A stretch of DNA of 6,812 bases, taken from positions 1 to 6,812 of the forward strand of contig JAOUDT010000068.1 in the NCBI GenBank assembly GCA_029859145.1. The letters are read 5' to 3'. Below are positions 5,159-6,812 of this stretch, one piece after another; position 1 is the first letter of the stretch, and each line of letters opens with the position of its first letter. The translations under genes were made by a program, and so were the position numbers. The notes below the pieces were generated by a model. It ran no database searches, was not told the DNA's origin, and saw only the letters and a list, made by a program, of their open reading frames with translations. This stretch comes from Dehalococcoidia bacterium (GTDB lineage Bacteria > Chloroflexota > Dehalococcoidia > GIF9 > AB-539-J10).

Positions 5159-6498
5159 TGCGCTCTCACATTTGTCCTTTTATTGATTCTACGTGCAGCC
5201 CTGGTGAAAATCAACTTCAAAGGTACGCCGCGAAAACCAAAGCGCCCGCGAAGCCTATTCTGCAGGTAGCGCTGATATGAGAAATGAACCAGCTTGGGAT
5301 CGTTCACCTCGAGAACAAAAGTCGCTGTTTGAGATTCATCTTGATAGGCTCGGATAACATGCAACCGTCTAGAACCCGTACGGGGCGGAGGATAGCTGGC
5401 TATCACCTGTTTCACTACTTCGTCGACTTCTGATCCAGGCAATCGCTTTTGCTTTTCCTGCCAGATTTCCCAGGCTTGCGGCAGAATTTCATTTATTGCC
5501 AGCTTTAGTTTGGCGGAGATGTACATGACAGGTATGTAGGGGGCAAATCTGAGTCTTCGTTCCAGGCCCTGTTTAAATCTCTGTCTTTGTTCCCGGGCAA
5601 CGAGGTCCCATTTGTTGACCACTAACATCACACCCCTGCCAACTTCAATAATGTAGCCCGCAATATGCATATCCTGAGCGGTGACAAATTCACCGGCATC
5701 GATCACCAACAGGGCAACATCACAGCGATTGATAGCCTGAAGTGCGCGCAGCAAACTATAGTAGTCCACTCCGGCAGCGACCTTTCCGCGACGCTTGATC
5801 CCGGCAGTATCCACAAGGAGGATCTCCTTATCACCCCACCGGATCATAGCATCAAGTGAGTCACGAGTTGTCCCTGGACACTCATTGACAATGGCTCTTT
5901 CCTGTCCCAGCAATGCGTTCAACAGAGTTGACTTGCCAACATTAGGTCTCCCAACGATGGCTACCTTAGCTTTTGCCGGCTCAGAAATACTGACAGGTTG
6001 TGAGGGCAGGCAAGCCAATACAGCATTCATCAGATCATCTATCCCGAGATTATGGTGAGCACTGATGGCAATGGGCTCACCCATGCCCAACCGATAGAAA
6101 TCGGCTACCTGATTCGCTTGCTTGGCAGAATCTACCTTGTTTACTGTTAGTATGACAGGCCTATTGGTGGCGCGCAGTGTATCAGCAATATTCTCATCCG
6201 AAGCAATAACTCCGTCTTTGACATCCACCAAGAAGATGATGACATCTGCTTGGGTAATAGCTGCGTCGACCTGCTGTCTGACCTTTTCCTCCAGAGATCC
6301 TTGTGGCTTCCCTTGCCACCCACCAGTATCAACCACAGCCAAATCCCGACCCTGCCAAGAAACAAACGCAAAAACGCGGTCCCTGGTGGTACCCGGCAAA
6401 TCGGCAACTACAGCTATCCGTCTGCCTGCCAGACGGTTAAGTAACGTGGATTTGCCCACATTGGGTCTGCCCACTATGGCTACGATGGGCCCGGTCAT
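5155..6498 (-). CDS. der: Ribosome-assembly GTPase Der (EngA)
   Basis: Der is an essential GTPase with two tandem G domains that binds the 50S subunit and aids its maturation. The 447-residue protein has G domain 1 with GRPNVGKS (10-17), DTGG (57-60), NKVD (120-123) and SAH (146-148), and G domain 2 with GRPNVGKS (183-190), DTAG (230-233), NKWD (295-298) and SAK (328-330). A C-terminal KH-like domain (about 350-435) includes YQRYLQNRLRGRFGFRGVP. All nucleotide-binding motifs are intact and the length is typical. The DNA around the two P-loops (about 5931-5968 and 6449-6486) is visibly similar, as expected from the ancient domain duplication. The ATG at 6498 overlaps the argF stop as ATGA, and der's own stop overlaps the plsY start the same way, so it is the second recognised gene of the operon. 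Confidence 0.97.
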   Translation of the reverse strand: MTGPIVAIVGRPNVGKSTLLNRLAGRRIAVVADLPGTTRDRVFAFVSWQGRDLAVVDTGGWQGKPQGSLEEKVRQQVDAAITQADVIIFLVDVKDGVIASDENIADTLRATNRPVILTVNKVDSAKQANQVADFYRLGMGEPIAISAHHNLGIDDLMNAVLACLPSQPVSISEPAKAKVAIVGRPNVGKSTLLNALLGQERAIVNECPGTTRDSLDAMIRWGDKEILLVDTAGIKRRGKVAAGVDYYSLLRALQAINRCDVALLVIDAGEFVTAQDMHIAGYIIEVGRGVMLVVNKWDLVAREQRQRFKQGLERRLRFAPYIPVMYISAKLKLAINEILPQAWEIWQEKQKRLPGSEVDEVVKQVIASYPPPRTGSRRLHVIRAYQDESQTATFVLEVNDPKLVHFSYQRYLQNRLRGRFGFRGVPLKLIFTRAARRINKRTNVRAQ

Positions 6499-6812
6499 TT
6501 GCCTGATACCTTGGAATTCGACAGCAGCCTGACTAGCAATGCTTTTTGAATATGAAGTCTGTTCTCTGCCTGGTCAAACACCACTGACCTGGGGTCATCC
6601 AGCAATCCAACGGAAACCTCCTCGCCGTGGTGGGCCGGCAAGGGATGCATGAACAGCACATCCTTCTTAGCCAAGCTTAGCAGCTTGTCATTCACCTGAT
6701 AGCCTGAAAATACACGATGCCGCTTCCTTGCTTCCGTTTCCTGCCCCATGCTAACCCATACATCGGTATAGACTACGTCAGCACCTTTGGCAGCTTTGTG
6801 AGGATCATCGGT
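6495..6812 (-). CDS. argF: Ornithine carbamoyltransferase, C-terminal third (cut by window edge)
   Basis: The enzyme makes citrulline from ornithine and carbamoyl phosphate in arginine synthesis. The window holds the last 105 residues, in frame from base 6812 to a TGA at 6497-6495; the start lies beyond the right edge. The ornithine-binding signature is clear: GADVVYTDVWVSMGQE, with DxxxSMG at residues 17-23 of the fragment. The later FMH...GEEV, SVVFDQAENRLH and QKALL blocks are typical of ArgF. The usual HCLP loop, whose cysteine contacts ornithine in characterised enzymes, is HPLP here (fragment residues 56-59, proline codon at 6644-6642). SMG argues for ornithine over aspartate, but an altered substrate preference cannot be excluded. 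The stop overlaps the der start as ATGA, so argF is upstream in the same operon. Confidence 0.92.
   Translation of the reverse strand, partial: TDDPHKAAKGADVVYTDVWVSMGQETEARKRHRVFSGYQVNDKLLSLAKKDVLFMHPLPAHHGEEVSVGLLDDPRSVVFDQAENRLHIQKALLVRLLSNSKVSGK

Noticed and set aside
5931..6486. Pair of similar DNA segments about 520 bases apart
   Set aside because: They are the two P-loop regions of Der, explained by its duplicated G domains.

Overview
The window looks like ordinary chromosomal DNA from a bacterium, probably a Chloroflexota member related to Dehalococcoidia. The taxonomic call is an inference. It rests mainly on the GpsA nucleotide-binding loop (G-N-T-S-W-G instead of GxGxxG), which resembles the Dehalococcoides form as I remember it, and on the gene neighbourhood. 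A search of Der or PlsY would settle it. Base composition looks even throughout and I see no transposase, integrase, CRISPR array, tRNA or rRNA.

Left third (1-1666), a small heat-shock locus. On the minus strand a J-domain chaperone with one zinc centre (cbpA/dnaJ-like, 61-1047) is followed 14 bases later by the first 15 codons of a gene that looks like hspR, a MerR-type heat-shock repressor. Facing away on the plus strand is an Hsp20 small heat-shock protein gene that carries a frameshift (1201-1666). The spacer holds two divergent promoters, both perfect TTGACA-17-TATAAT. They are mirror images about base 1108, and their -35 boxes form a 9+9 inverted repeat. A third copy of the TTGACA unit makes a likely repressor site over the hsp20 promoter.

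Middle (1673-3522). A minus-strand Nudix CoA pyrophosphatase gene and a plus-strand full-length DnaJ gene diverge from a 230-base spacer. Each has a recognisable -10 box almost touching its start codon and no usable Shine-Dalgarno, so both mRNAs are probably leaderless or nearly so. A 15-base palindrome lies between them.

Right half (3519-6812), a tightly packed minus-strand operon read from right to left: argF (3' part only), der, plsY, gpsA. Each junction overlaps (ATGA, ATGA, ATGGTGA), which implies translational coupling. PlsY and GpsA are consecutive enzymes of phospholipid synthesis: GpsA makes glycerol-3-phosphate and PlsY acylates it. Der is a ribosome-assembly GTPase and ArgF an arginine-synthesis enzyme, so the operon mixes housekeeping functions.

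The genes are packed closely. dnaJ and gpsA converge on a shared TTAA that supplies both stop codons, and hsp20 and the Nudix gene converge with 6 bases between stops. I see no good intrinsic terminator anywhere. The most interesting material is the regulatory spacer at 1048-1200, the frameshifted hsp20, and unusual residues in GpsA and ArgF. I did not find a convincing undescribed system.
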